Shown piece after piece: positions 1-9,800 of a stretch of 64,000 bases of DNA. The stretch covers positions 496,001 to 560,000 of the forward strand of contig CAWFYV010000002.1 in assembly GCA_963820185.1 (NCBI GenBank), given 5' to 3'. Position 1 is the stretch's first letter; each line of letters starts with the position of its first letter. Below the pieces are notes generated by a model that had not been told where the DNA came from, did no database searches, and was given only the letters and a program-made list of their open reading frames with translations. The stretch is from Aquilonibacter sp963820185 (GTDB lineage: Bacteria; Vulcanimicrobiota; Vulcanimicrobiia; Vulcanimicrobiales; Vulcanimicrobiaceae). Made by a program: the position numbers and the translations under genes.

Positions 1-1299
1 CCATTCGGCAAGCTCGGCCGCAACGTCTGCTGCACTGCCAAGCGCTATCCGGCTGTCGCTGCGCGTTTCGAGATCCCGCAGGAGTAGCACCCCGTCGCGC
101 AGTTCGTCGCTGCCCAGAATGAGGGCAAAGCGGGCGTTGTTGCGGTCGGCAATCTTGAGATGCGCAAGCAGCTTGCGCTCCTCGTAATCCATGAAGAATG
201 GCCGTTCCAGTGCGTGACGCAGGAGCTCGACGAGCGGGGTTAACGTGGCGCGCGCCTGCGCACCGAGCGCAATCGCCTGCACGCCGCGACGTTGCGCCGC
301 GCGTTCGCCACGTGCGGCAGCCAGCATCATCAAGAAGCGCTCGATGCCCAGCGCAAAGCCCACCGCCGGCACATCGGGACCGCCAAGCGAGCGCACCAAT
401 CCATCGTAGCGACCGCCGCCACATACAGTCGATTGCGCGCCAAGTACGCTCGACGTGATTTCAAATACCGTGCGCGTGTAGTAGTCGAGCCCGCGGACGA
501 TCGCGGGATCGACGACATAGGGAATCTGCACGGCATCGAGATAGGCGCGCAGCGCGTCGAAGTGTTCGCGACAACCATCGCACAGCACCGACTGGAACGT
601 TGGTGCGCTGCGCACCAGCGCGAGGTCGCGTTCGTCCTTACTGTCGAGCACGCGTAGCGGATTGCGTTCCAGGCGCCGCTGCGAATCCGCGGAGAGCTCG
701 GCGAGGTGCGGACGGAAGTGTGCGAGCAGCGCTTCGCGATAGCGCGGACGGCAGACCTCGTCGCCGATCGTGTTGAGCCGCAGCTGCGCGTCGGTGATCG
801 CATAGTCGCGGACCAAATTCCACGCTAGCGAAATTACCTCGAAGTCGGCTTCCGGTCCGGCATAGCCGGTACACTCGATACCGAACTGATGCGCTTGGCG
901 ATACCGGCCTTTCTGCGGCCGTTCGTAGCGAAAAATCGGACCGACGTAGTAGAGTCGCTGCGGTCCCTGTGCAAAGAGATTGTGCTCGAGCGCCGCGCGC
1001 ATCACCGGCGCGGTCCACTCCGGGCGCAACGTCATGCTGCGCTCGCCCTTGTCGACAAACGTGTACATCTCTTTTTCGACGATGTCCGTTGTTTCGCCGA
1101 CGCCGCGCACGAAGAGCTCGGTCGCCTCAAACATCGGCGTGCGAATCTCGCTGTAGCCGAAGGTGGCCGCCAACGCGTGAATATGCGCTTCGAGTTCGAG
1201 CCAATTGGCGGAGTCGGGCGGCAGAACGTCTTGCGTGCCGCGCGGCGCGGTGATTTTCGAGGACACAAGGCCGACTTCGCGACACTGCCCGTGAAACAT
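1..1299 (-). CDS. hisS: Histidyl-tRNA synthetase (C-terminal end outside the window)
   Basis: This class II aminoacyl-tRNA synthetase charges tRNA-His in the cytoplasm. The frame is open for 433 codons from ATG 1299 and runs off the left edge without a stop, so only the last few residues should be missing (family length is about 420-430). Visible in order are PRGTQDVLPP near the N terminus, the class II motif 2 region FRYERPQKGRYRQ (about 900-940), the histidine-specific GLDYYTRTVFE, GGGRYDGL, and the motif 3 helix GFALGIERF. The C-terminal anticodon-binding domain follows. A GTG at 1266 is an alternative start that removes 11 residues before SSKITAPRGTQ. It is divergent from the SDR gene at 1329 with only 29 bp between, so the two promoters must overlap. 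The family call is very secure; the exact start is not. Confidence 0.96.
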   Translation of the reverse strand, partial: MFHGQCREVGLVSSKITAPRGTQDVLPPDSANWLELEAHIHALAATFGYSEIRTPMFEATELFVRGVGETTDIVEKEMYTFVDKGERSMTLRPEWTAPVMRAALEHNLFAQGPQRLYYVGPIFRYERPQKGRYRQAHQFGIECTGYAGPEADFEVISLAWNLVRDYAITDAQLRLNTIGDEVCRPRYREALLAHFRPHLAELSADSQRRLERNPLRVLDSKDERDLALVRSAPTFQSVLCDGCREHFDALRAYLDAVQIPYVVDPAIVRGLDYYTRTVFEITSSVLGAQSTVCGGGRYDGLVRSLGGPDVPAVGFALGIERFLMMLAAARGERAAQRRGVQAIALGAQARATLTPLVELLRHALERPFFMDYEERKLLAHLKIADRNNARFALILGSDELRDGVLLLRDLETRSDSRIALGSAADVAAELAEW

Positions 1300-1328
1300 T
1301 TTCAAGGCCGACGTGTTACGACGGAAGT

Positions 1329-2270
1329 ATGAGCACGTTCGCACTATTTGGCGCATCGGGTTCGACCGGTGCCAGCGTCGCCGCCGCGCTCGAAGCCGCC
1401 GGAGAACGTTATCGCGTTGTCGGCCGCAACCGCGCAGCACTCGAGGACGAATTCGGACGTCGGCCACTCGCCGAGATCGCGGTCTGGAATCCTGACGATC
1501 CGGCGTCGGTTCAGGCCGCAGCAACTGGCATCGATACGATTTTTTATCTGGTTGGCGTGCAGTACGATCACTTCGAACTGCACCCGCAGATCATGCGCGC
1601 GACGCTCGACGGCGCAATCGCCGCCGGCGTGCGCCGCATCGTCCTGCTCGCGCCGGTCTATTCGTACGGCCTTCCACAGTCGGCCACCGTCGACGAATCG
1701 CACCCGCGCGATCCGCAAACATTCAAGGGAAAAATGCGCAAGGAGCAAGAGGATCTCGTGCTCGCCGCCCACGCCTCCGGCCGCATTGAAGGCACCCTGC
1801 TGCGCGTCCCGGATTTCTATGGCGGCGATAGCAAGAAGAGTTTGGTCGGCGACATCTTCGCCGCGGCGGTCAAGAATCGCCCCGCGATGGTGATCGGTCC
1901 GATCGATCGCCCGCACCAGTACGTGTACGTTCCGGACATCGGCCCGATCGTGCTCGCTCTCGCGCGCGACGATCGCGCCTACGGTCGCGCGTGGAACTTC
2001 GCCGGCTCGGGAACGATCACGCAGCGCGAGTTCGCAACGAAGGTTTTTGCCGCAGCCGGCGCCGGGAAGCCGAAGATGATCGTCTTCAACAAATTCATGT
2101 TGCAGATCGTCGGCCTCTTCGATCCAACCATGCGCGAACTTGTGGAGATGAATTATCTGCAGACCGATCCGGTGCTGCTCGACGACAGCGCGTTACGCGC
2201 GCTGCTGCCGAATCTGCACGTCACGTCCTACGACGACGGCATCGCGCAGATTTTGTCGACCATGACCTGA
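1329..2270 (+). CDS. Atypical short-chain dehydrogenase/NAD(P)-binding epimerase-like protein
   Basis: A 313-residue protein with an N-terminal Rossmann fold. The dinucleotide-binding glycine motif GASGSTG lies at residues 8-14, and VVGRN follows where the second strand should end. It resembles the NmrA/atypical SDR group: the catalytic Tyr-x3-Lys of extended SDRs is not obvious, and the equivalent segment reads FKGKMRKEQE. The second half contains RVPDFYGG and a substrate-domain-like segment with WNFAGSGTITQREF, as in epimerase/NmrA proteins. Substrate and reaction cannot be told from sequence. A GGAAG stretch lies just before the ATG. It stands alone, divergent from hisS and followed 38 bp later by the permease gene on the same strand. 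Confidence 0.8.
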   Translation: MSTFALFGASGSTGASVAAALEAAGERYRVVGRNRAALEDEFGRRPLAEIAVWNPDDPASVQAAATGIDTIFYLVGVQYDHFELHPQIMRATLDGAIAAGVRRIVLLAPVYSYGLPQSATVDESHPRDPQTFKGKMRKEQEDLVLAAHASGRIEGTLLRVPDFYGGDSKKSLVGDIFAAAVKNRPAMVIGPIDRPHQYVYVPDIGPIVLALARDDRAYGRAWNFAGSGTITQREFATKVFAAAGAGKPKMIVFNKFMLQIVGLFDPTMRELVEMNYLQTDPVLLDDSALRALLPNLHVTSYDDGIAQILSTMT

Positions 2271-2308
2271 GATCTAGACACCACGCATCCTTGGCGTGAT
2301 TGTTGCGC

Positions 2309-3424
2309 ATGCGCCAGTGGATCGGCATTGTGCTCGTCATCGCCCTTGCGGCGATCGCGCCGCAGACGGCCATGATGGTGGCCGCGAGCGCGGCGAGCAT
2401 CTTGCTCGAGTCGCTTCCGTACCTTGCCGTTGCAACGGCCCTCGTGCCATTTGTCGGGCGTTACGCGCATACGTTGGTGGCGTACGCCGGCTGCGGCTGC
2501 GGTGCCGGGCCGAGCGCGCGTTCGATTCCGGCAGCGATTGCGACCGCCGCGATCTTCGGGCCGGCGGTTGCGCTCGCGCGCGTTGCGCTCGCAAGTCTCG
2601 TCGCGCGGTTGCGGCCCACGCACGACCACACGCACAGCGATCTGCTGGGCGAACTGCAGAACCTCGTACCTGCGGCACTGCTGGCCGCCCTGCTGATGCT
2701 CGCTATTCCCTCACTACCGCTGCGCAGCGCCTCTCCGGCGCTGCTCGCACTTGGCGGTGCGCTGCTCGGCGTCGTCGCGTCGCCGTGTGCGCTCGGCGGC
2801 TTGGCACTCGCCGCGTCGCTGCGCGCGAGCGCTCCATTCGCCGCGGCCGGCGTTTTGTGTACGGCCGGCATCTTGCCCAACTTTTTTCGAGTGCATAGGC
2901 ACGGCGCGGCGCACGATCCGCTCGCATATCTCTTGCTCGGAATCGCGAGCGGAATCGTCGCAGCGCATCATGGCGGCGCGCTCGTCCATCCGCGCATGAC
3001 GATCCCGCTTGGGCTCTGCGCGATCTACTGTGGGTTCTTAGCCTGGCGCTTTCGCGCGCACGCCGCTCGCGCGCCGCGCTGGATCGCAGCCGCTGCGCTC
3101 GCAACGATCATCATCGGCGCGCCAGCGCCGGCGTATCGCGCAACGGAAACGACGCTGGCCGATGCCTTCGCCGGCGAGCGCATCGATTTCACCGGTGTCG
3201 CCGTAACGGATCGCTCCCACTCGGTGCTCGTGCGCTACGCAATCACTTGCTGCCGTGCCGACGCAGCACCGGTCGCGCTCGCGCTTGACCGCAATGTCGC
3301 CGCGGTCGACGGCCGTTGGCTACGCGCGCAAGGCACGCTCGAGCGCGAGGACGCGCAGCTGCGGCTCCACGTTGACGCCTTGATACCGATCGCACCGCCG
3401 GGCGATCCATTCATCTATCGTTAA
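2309..3424 (+). CDS. Permease-like membrane protein fused to a DUF1980-like domain
   Basis: About 371 residues. The N-terminal 270 are mostly hydrophobic with roughly eight membrane segments. They contain glycine/cysteine-rich loops (YAGCGCGAGPSARS; ASPCALGG) typical of the DUF318/ArsP-like permease group. The last 100 residues are soluble and include the ITCCRADA motif characteristic of DUF1980/TIGR03943 proteins. In many bacteria these are two adjacent genes (YcgR/YcgQ-like in Bacillus); here they seem to be one polypeptide. Substrate is unknown, and metal or metalloid handling is only a guess from the Cys motifs and a HDHTHS loop. ATG 2309 is preferred; TTG codons at 2300 and 2303 in the same frame are alternatives, and no clear ribosome-binding site decides between them. 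Confidence 0.7.
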   Translation: MRQWIGIVLVIALAAIAPQTAMMVAASAASILLESLPYLAVATALVPFVGRYAHTLVAYAGCGCGAGPSARSIPAAIATAAIFGPAVALARVALASLVARLRPTHDHTHSDLLGELQNLVPAALLAALLMLAIPSLPLRSASPALLALGGALLGVVASPCALGGLALAASLRASAPFAAAGVLCTAGILPNFFRVHRHGAAHDPLAYLLLGIASGIVAAHHGGALVHPRMTIPLGLCAIYCGFLAWRFRAHAARAPRWIAAAALATIIIGAPAPAYRATETTLADAFAGERIDFTGVAVTDRSHSVLVRYAITCCRADAAPVALALDRNVAAVDGRWLRAQGTLEREDAQLRLHVDALIPIAPPGDPFIYR

Positions 3425-3471
3425 TACACGCTCGCGGGATTCATCCACGTACCGTGCGAAGGCGATTTTAG

Positions 3472-4287
3472 ATGCATCTACTCCTTGCTTTGATAGTGAC
3501 TGCCGCGCTGAACGCGGATAGCTCTACGGCGAATGCAGATGCGGCCGCGCTCTATCAGCAGGCCATCGCCGCGATGAGCGGCCTGCCTCAACCGCCCTAT
3601 CTCCGCTATCGCATCGATGGCGTCGGCGATGGGTTGAGCATCGGCCTCGTCGTGCAAGGTGGGAACGTCTGGCTGCAGATGCACGGCGGCTCGGACACGT
3701 CGCGGTGGCAAATCGATCACCGCACATTCGACTACACGAGCGCGATCATCAACGTGCCCGACGGCAAGACCTATCTCACGCATCGCTCGTTCTTTGATCC
3801 AACCTGGTACGGCACGTATCGCGCGTTGCACGAAGGTATGCTCGACGCGCAGGATCCCGCTCCGCCGCGCACGTCGCCCGCGCCGTCCGCGCCGGCGCCC
3901 GACCTCACCTTGAAGACGATCGCGATTACGTCGGTGATGGGCTCGAACATTTACAACGTCGTGGACCAGGGGCCGGCGGCATGTCCGAACGGCTCGCCGG
4001 GACGCGCGCTGCGTCTGCGCTCACGCGACCACGATTGGCACCATCAGCTCAACGGCGTCATCGTCGAGCAGTCGTCGCATCGTTTCTGCATGATCCGTTT
4101 CGGGGTCAGCGACGCACTCGGGTTCCACGGAATCGTGGAGCAAGACTATGCTGATGTCGGTGGTTATTGGATTGAGACCGGTGGCCTCATCGACGGCACG
4201 ATACGCGTATTCGGCATCTCGACGCATCACGGTATCTGGCGTTTCAAGCTGAACGACATCACGTTCCCTGCGAACATCAGCCTATGA
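3472..4287 (+). CDS. Exported protein of unknown function
   Basis: A 271-residue protein with a short hydrophobic N terminus (MHLLLALIVTAALNA) that looks like a signal peptide. The mature part carries a Pro/Ala-rich linker around residues 126-142 (PAPSAPAPD) separating two beta-rich halves. The second half contains two cysteines (PAACPNG and HRFCMIR) that could form a disulfide after export. I recognise no family; the arrangement resembles LolA/LppX-like envelope proteins only vaguely. A GAAGG stretch precedes the ATG. Its stop overlaps by 4 bp the start of the broken dioxygenase gene, so the two were probably cotranscribed. Confidence 0.65.
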   Translation: MHLLLALIVTAALNADSSTANADAAALYQQAIAAMSGLPQPPYLRYRIDGVGDGLSIGLVVQGGNVWLQMHGGSDTSRWQIDHRTFDYTSAIINVPDGKTYLTHRSFFDPTWYGTYRALHEGMLDAQDPAPPRTSPAPSAPAPDLTLKTIAITSVMGSNIYNVVDQGPAACPNGSPGRALRLRSRDHDWHHQLNGVIVEQSSHRFCMIRFGVSDALGFHGIVEQDYADVGGYWIETGGLIDGTIRVFGISTHHGIWRFKLNDITFPANISL

Positions 4288-4800
4288 CACCTCTCGGCGA
4301 TCGGCTCCGCAATGAGGGCGTCAGCGTCATACGCTCGGTGTTGACGGCGGCCGAAACGTTGGCGATTACCGAAGCGTACGATTGCGCCGTTCGGCAGGCT
4401 TGCGCGGACGGTGCACCCACATGCCGACGCTCAACGCCTGCACGTCGATCAGTCGCCGGACGAAGGCGGCTTTCCGCTTCTGGGCTTCATCTACACGATT
4501 GACGCGTTCACCGGTCAGCACGGTGCCACCCGATTCGTCCCTGGTTCTCAACGCGACAAACATCTGGACGCCATGCGCCCCATCGTCGACGCGGTCGCGC
4601 CGGCGGGCTCGCTGATCGTGTTCAACGGTTCCGTCTGGCACGGACATGGCGCGAATCGCACCAGCCTGCCGCGGCGCTCTCTTCAGGGGGCCTTCGTTCG
4701 TCGCCGAGACCACGCCGCCACGGATTTCCGTGCGCGCATGAGTCGCGAAACGTTCGATCGCTTAGGCGCTCGCGCGAAGCTGGTACTCGGTTTCGATTAG
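4284..4800 (+). pseudogene. Phytanoyl-CoA dioxygenase (PhyH)-like gene, internally deleted and frameshifted
   Basis: The first ~40 codons from ATG 4284 read like the N terminus of a PhyH-family Fe(II)/2-oxoglutarate oxygenase (RNEGVSVIRSVLTAAETLAI). A different frame (from about 4411) then supplies the C-terminal half. That half has the HxD iron motif RLHVDQSPDEGG, the GFIYTIDAFTGQHGATRFVPGS strand region, the distal iron ligand in VWHGHGANRT, and the 2-oxoglutarate Arg segment RRSLQGAFVRR. About 60-100 residues expected between the two parts are missing and the frames do not join. The metal triad is intact in the second part, so decay is recent or the region is misassembled. The gene overlaps the preceding exported-protein gene by 4 bp and ends 1 bp before the convergent VOC gene. 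Confidence 0.7.
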
Positions 4801-4801
4801 G

Positions 4802-5203
4802 CTACGAAAGGACCGCTGCCTTGCGCGGCTCGAGCACTTCGACCGGAATGCCGTTGGGATCTTCGATGAATGCAATTGCGCGCGTGCCGCTCGGCGACTT
4901 ATACGCATCCTTGAGAATCTTCACGCCGCTTTCACGCAGGCGTGCGATGTACGGCTCGAGTTCGCCGTCGGCCTCGATCGCGAGGTGCTCGTACCGATTG
5001 CCGATCGTGTACGGCGGGTGCTCCTCGAGGTCGTAGACGAGTTCGATGTATGCGTTCCAGTCCGAACCGACGAACGCCATGTCGGCGTTGCCCGGATAGT
5101 GGAACGGCCCATCCAGCAATTTGAGCCCGAGCTTGTTGGTGTAGAAGTCGATCGACTCGTCCATATTGTTAACGAAGATCGACGTGTGTAGGAAACGGGG
5201 CAT
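4802..5203 (-). CDS. VOC-superfamily metalloprotein (glyoxalase I-like)
   Basis: A 133-residue single vicinal-oxygen-chelate unit of two beta-alpha-beta-beta-beta modules. Candidate metal ligands sit where glyoxalase I has them: His6 (FLHTSIF), Glu in AYIELVYD, His in YEHLAIE and Glu in PVEVLEP. FYTNKLGLKLL and IEDPNGIPVEV are typical VOC signatures, close to lactoylglutathione lyase (GloA). The substrate could still be something other than methylglyoxal-glutathione, because VOC proteins diverge widely. A strong ribosome-binding site (GGGAGGTG) precedes the ATG. It lies upstream of nothing on its strand and starts 17 bp from the end of purH, on the same strand. Confidence 0.85.
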   Translation of the reverse strand: MPRFLHTSIFVNNMDESIDFYTNKLGLKLLDGPFHYPGNADMAFVGSDWNAYIELVYDLEEHPPYTIGNRYEHLAIEADGELEPYIARLRESGVKILKDAYKSPSGTRAIAFIEDPNGIPVEVLEPRKAAVLS

Positions 5204-5220
5204 TGCGCACCTCCCGCCGG

Positions 5221-6833
5221 TTAATGCAGAAAGTACCGATACGACGAGAACACGAGCGATACCCCGAGCTTGTCGGCGGCGGCGATCACTTGTTCGTCAC
5301 GGATTGAGCCGCCCGGCGCGATGATCGCAGTGCAGCCGCCGGCCGCAGCAGCCTCCAAACCGTCGGCAAATGGAAAGAAGCCGTCGCTTGCACAGGCCGC
5401 GCCCTTGGCTTCCGTCGCCGGCGCGATGCGCCGCGATCTGGACCGCGCTCACGCGATTGGTTTGGCCCGGCACAGATGCCGCGCGTTGTGCCGCCGTTGG
5501 TAATCACGATGCCGTTTGACTTGACGTGGCGCACGACGTCCCACGCGAAGGCGAGATCGTGCCACTCTTGCGCGGTCGGCTCGCGCTTGGAGACCACGCG
5601 CCACGTTTCGGGCGGCGCGGCCGGATTGTCGTCTTCGGCGAGCACCCCGCCAAGCGCACTGCGCACGCGCAGCTCGCGCGCCAGCTCGTCCGGCAGCGAC
5701 GGCGTAAAGCGCATGACCCGCAGATCTTTGAGTCTTTTCGTGTTCTTCATCAGCTCGAGCGCATCGTCGTTAAATCCCGGCGCTGCGACGATCTCGAGGA
5801 AAAACTTTGCAAGCGCCTTCGCCGCGTCGAGATCGATTGGGGCATCGGTGGCGACGATGCCCCCATAGGCAGAGACTGCGTCGGCCTCGAGCGCATCGGC
5901 AACCGCCTTCCCCACGCTCGAACGTTGCGCAACACCGCACGGAACCGTGTGCTTCACCACGGCCGCGCGCACAAAACGCTCGTGCTCGCTGCCGAACGAC
6001 GCGCCGATCGGCGCGCGCGAAAGCATACGCAGCGTTGCATCGAGATCGAGTAGATTGTTATACGAAAGCGCCTTGCCGTGCAGTTGTTTGGGCAGACGGT
6101 CCGGACGATCGAGATAGAACGCCGCGCGGTTCTGCGGATTCGTGCCGTAGCGCAAGCGTTGGGAGAGCGGCAACGTGACGGTGAGCGCGCCCGGCAAGTC
6201 GCTCGGCAACACGCTGCCCTCCGCCGCGAGGTAGTGGGCGATCGCCGCATCGTACTCGGCCGTGCGTTCGAAGGCGGCAACCGCGAAATCGCGCCGCATC
6301 TTCGCTGGGATCTCTTGCGCTTCGAACGCTTTGATAAAGTCCGCGTACTGCGAGAAGTGGCTGAGCACCGAAACGTGATCGCAATTTTTGGCTGCGGCAC
6401 GCAAGAGCGAGACGCCGCCGATGTCGATCTGCTCGATCGCTTCGGCGCGCGTCGTGCCCGCTTTCGCAACGGTCGCTTCGAACGGATACAAATTGACGAC
6501 AACAGTCGTGATCGGCGCGATCGCATACTTCTCGGCCTGCGCCTGATGCTCGGCGTTACTGCGATCGTAAAGGATTGCACCGAAGACCTTGGGATGCAAC
6601 GTCTTCACGCGGCCATCGAAGAGCGGGGGAAAGCCGGTCATATCGCCGATGTCGTGCGCGGGAATTCCATGGTCCTGGAGGTGCTGCTTCGTACCGCCGG
6701 TTGCGTAGATCACCGTGCCGCGATCGTGCAGCACGCGCGCTAGTTCGACCGATCCAGTTTTGTCAGAAAGCGAAAAGAGCGCCGCCGGTTTGGTTCGGTC
6801 AGGCAAGCGCCAGCTCCGGATGCCGCTCCGCAC
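5221..6833 (-). CDS. purH: Bifunctional AICAR transformylase/IMP cyclohydrolase, two frameshifts near the C terminus
   Basis: Catalyses the last two steps of purine synthesis (AICAR to FAICAR to IMP). The N-terminal IMP cyclohydrolase domain is clear (LFSLSDKTG, FDGRVKTLHPKV, IDIGGVSLLRAA). The transformylase domain follows (RYGTNPQNRAAFY, VKHTVPCGVAQ, VSAYGGIVATDAP, APGFNDDALE). The reading frame breaks at about 5464-5470, where one extra C in GGCCCGG turns GAGQTNRVSAVQIAAHRA out of frame, and again near 5412 (one extra base before EAKGAACASDGFFPFADG). The intact C terminus, ending IIAPGGSIRDEQVI...RYFLH, is readable in the third frame to a stop at 5221. The start is uncertain: GTG 6833 overlaps smc by 35 bp, while TTG 6806 overlaps by 8. 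It is the last gene of the fabF-rnc-smc run. Confidence 0.9.
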
Positions 6834-9800
6834 TCAGCGTTGCCGCAATGATCGTGCTGACACCCGGCTCGCGCATCGTCACGCCGTACATCTTATCGGC
6901 CAGCTCCATCGTCTTCTTGTTGTGCGTGACGATGATCATCTGCGAATCGCCGGCGAGTTCGCGCACCATGTCGGAGAAGCGCTCGACGTTCGCGTCGTCG
7001 AGCGCCGCATCAACCTCGTCGAGCAAGTAGAACGGCGACGGCTTCACCGCAATGAGCGCAAAGATCAGCGCAGCGGCCGTCATCGCGCGTTCGCCGCCCG
7101 AAAGCGCGGCGAGTGCCATCAGTTTCTTGCCGGGCGGTTGCACCGAGATCTCGATCCCCGTTTCCGAGAGATTCTCCGGATTGGTCTGCCACATCTTGGC
7201 GTCGCCGCCGGGGAAGAGTTTACCGTACATCTCGGTGAACGCGGTCGCGACTTTTTCGAAGGTCTCGTTGAAGAGCGTTTGCGACTGCGCTTCGATCTCT
7301 TTGATCGACTCGAGCAGCGTCTCGCGTGCCCGGGCCAGATCGTCCATTTGCGTACGCAGAAAGTTCTCGCGTTCGGAGACTTCCTCGCGTTCGGCTTCGG
7401 CATTGAGATTGACGTTGGCCGAGAGCCGCGCCAACTCGTCGCGTAACCGCGGCAACTCCTCAATCACCGTGTCAGGCTCTTGCGCGTAGCGCGTTTCGAC
7501 ATCGTGACACTCGTCGTCGGTTGCTGGGTTCTGCGCAAACTGCGAGACCAGCATGCCGAGTTCGGCTTCGATCTCGGCCAAACGCGTGCGCTGGCGCTCG
7601 CCGCCGGCGACCGCATCACGTTCGTCGTTTTCCGCCGAACGCAGATCGGCCTCGAGCTGCAAGAGTTCGTTGGCCATCGTCTCGCGTTCGCGCCGCGCAA
7701 CGTCGAGCTTCGCGTCGAGGTCGCTCACGCCGTGACGTAAGCCTTCGAGATGCGCGTGCGCGTCGCGCGTCTGCGAGACGAGCGCACCGATCTCCGCGAG
7801 CATCTGCTCGCGCGCGAGCCGCGCGCGTGCGCTATCTTGATCCAGCATGCCGAGGCGCCCACGCGACGCGTCGCGCTCCGCCGTCAGTGCAGCAGCCCGT
7901 TCGCGCAAGTCGCCCGCGCGATGACTTGCATCGAGCTGTCCTTCTTCGGCGCGCGCAATCTCCTCGCGTGCACGTGCAAGTTCGGCTTCGAGCCGCACGC
8001 GCTCCTCGTCACTGTGGACAGCTTCGGGTTCGGGCGCTCCCAATACGTGCTCGCGCTCGCGCGCCGTGCGCGCGCGCACCAACACCTCGTCAACACCGCT
8101 GTGCGCACGCGTGACTTCAGCGTGCATGCGTTCGAGCTCACCCGCGAGCGCGGCCATCTCGGTACGAAGCTCGGCACTCTGCAATTCGAGGCGGCCAAGC
8201 AACTCACGTGCCGCGTCGCGCGCCGCCACAGCACCCTCGACGCGGCGTCCGGCTTCGCCCGCCGCATGCTCGAGCTGCTCGAGCTTGGCGCGCATGCCGG
8301 TAAGCTGCTCGCGCAGCGTCTGCGCCTGCGCCCGCCGCGAGAGAATCGAACGCTCGCGCTTGAAACGTCCGCCGGTGATTGCGCCGCCACCCGCGATCTG
8401 CTCGCCCGTGAGCGTAACGATCGTATCGCGTAAGCCGCGCTCGCGCACCAAATGGATACCGGTCTGCAGCGTGTCGACAACGAGCACGTTGCCGATCAGG
8501 AACCGCACCACGCCTTCGAATTGCGGCTGCGTCCGCACCAGCGTGTGCGCATAGCCGATCACACCCGGCGTATGTTCGATCTCAGGCGTCATTGACTTGG
8601 CGTCGCGATTGCCCAGGGTGTCGAGCGGTAAGAACGTCGCACGGCCCGCTTCGCTGCGATTGAGGAATTCGATCGCGTGCTCGGCGTCTTCCGACGTCTT
8701 GGTAATGATGTTCGAGAGCCGTGCGCCGAACGCAACATCCATCGCACGCGCGTAGCGCTCCTCGGTCGTGATTACATTGGAGACGATGCCTTCGACGCCG
8801 CGGATGTCCCCGCGCTGCCAGGCTTCGACGACGGCGCGCGTGCCGGGGACGTGCCCTTCGAGCGAATTCTCCAATTCCTCGATCGTATGTAAGCGCGACT
8901 GTGCGCCCATCACCTCGCCGGTCTGATCGCGATGCGCCGCAAGCGCCGTAGCGAGTTCGCGCTGCGCGAGCGTCAGCGCATGCTCGGTCGTCTCGGATCG
9001 TTGGCGCGCACTCGCGGCCTGCGTTTCGAGCGAGCCCAACTGCGCTTCACGTCCAGCGTACTTTTGCGACGACGCGCCGGCCGCGAGCTCGAGCTGCGCC
9101 ACGTGCTCCCGTGCCGCATGCGCCTCGCCTTCGAGGCGTTCAGCTTCCGCGCGCGAGTTCTCGCCCAGCACCCGTCGCTCGGCGCGCTTGGCCGCGCCGG
9201 CTGCGGCGTGCGCTTCGACCTCGCGCAGCTGCGTGAAGATAGAATCGAGTTGCGCGCGTGCTTGCGCCAGCGCCGTCTGCGCGTGTAGCTCGGCCTCGCG
9301 TCCTGCATCGAGCTCGGTTGCAAGTGGCGCAAGCCGCCCTTCGAGATTGGCAATCGTCACTGCGAGCGATTCACGTTCGGCCTGCACGCGTGCAGCATCT
9401 TCGTGCGTCTGCGTCGACTGCGATTCGAGCGCTTCGCGGCGCGCTAGCGCCGCGGCGTAGTCGGCTTCTATCCGTGCAAGCTCGGCACGTTTGCTCTGCG
9501 CCTGCCCGCGGATCTCTTCAAGGTGTAGTTCTTGTTGATAGGCGCGCGTACGCAGTTCGGCGAGATTCGCGCCGAGTTGCGCGACCTTGCCGGCCGCGGC
9601 ACCGCGGATCTCGTCGTGCTTTTCGAGCTCGCTGCGCAGCCTCTCGCGCTCGCCACGCCGCGACGCACTTGCGCGCATGTACGAGAGGATTTCGAGGTCG
9701 CGCACGCGGGCGTTGACCTTGCGGTAGCGCTTTGCACGGCGCACCTGTGTATCGAGCTCCGGAATACGCCGTTCGAGCTCGCTGATGAGGTCATTGATGC

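Noticed and set aside
1285..1300. A GTGAAACA half-site near the hisS start considered as parS
   Set aside because: No inverted partner is present, and single 8-mers occur by chance in 64 kb.
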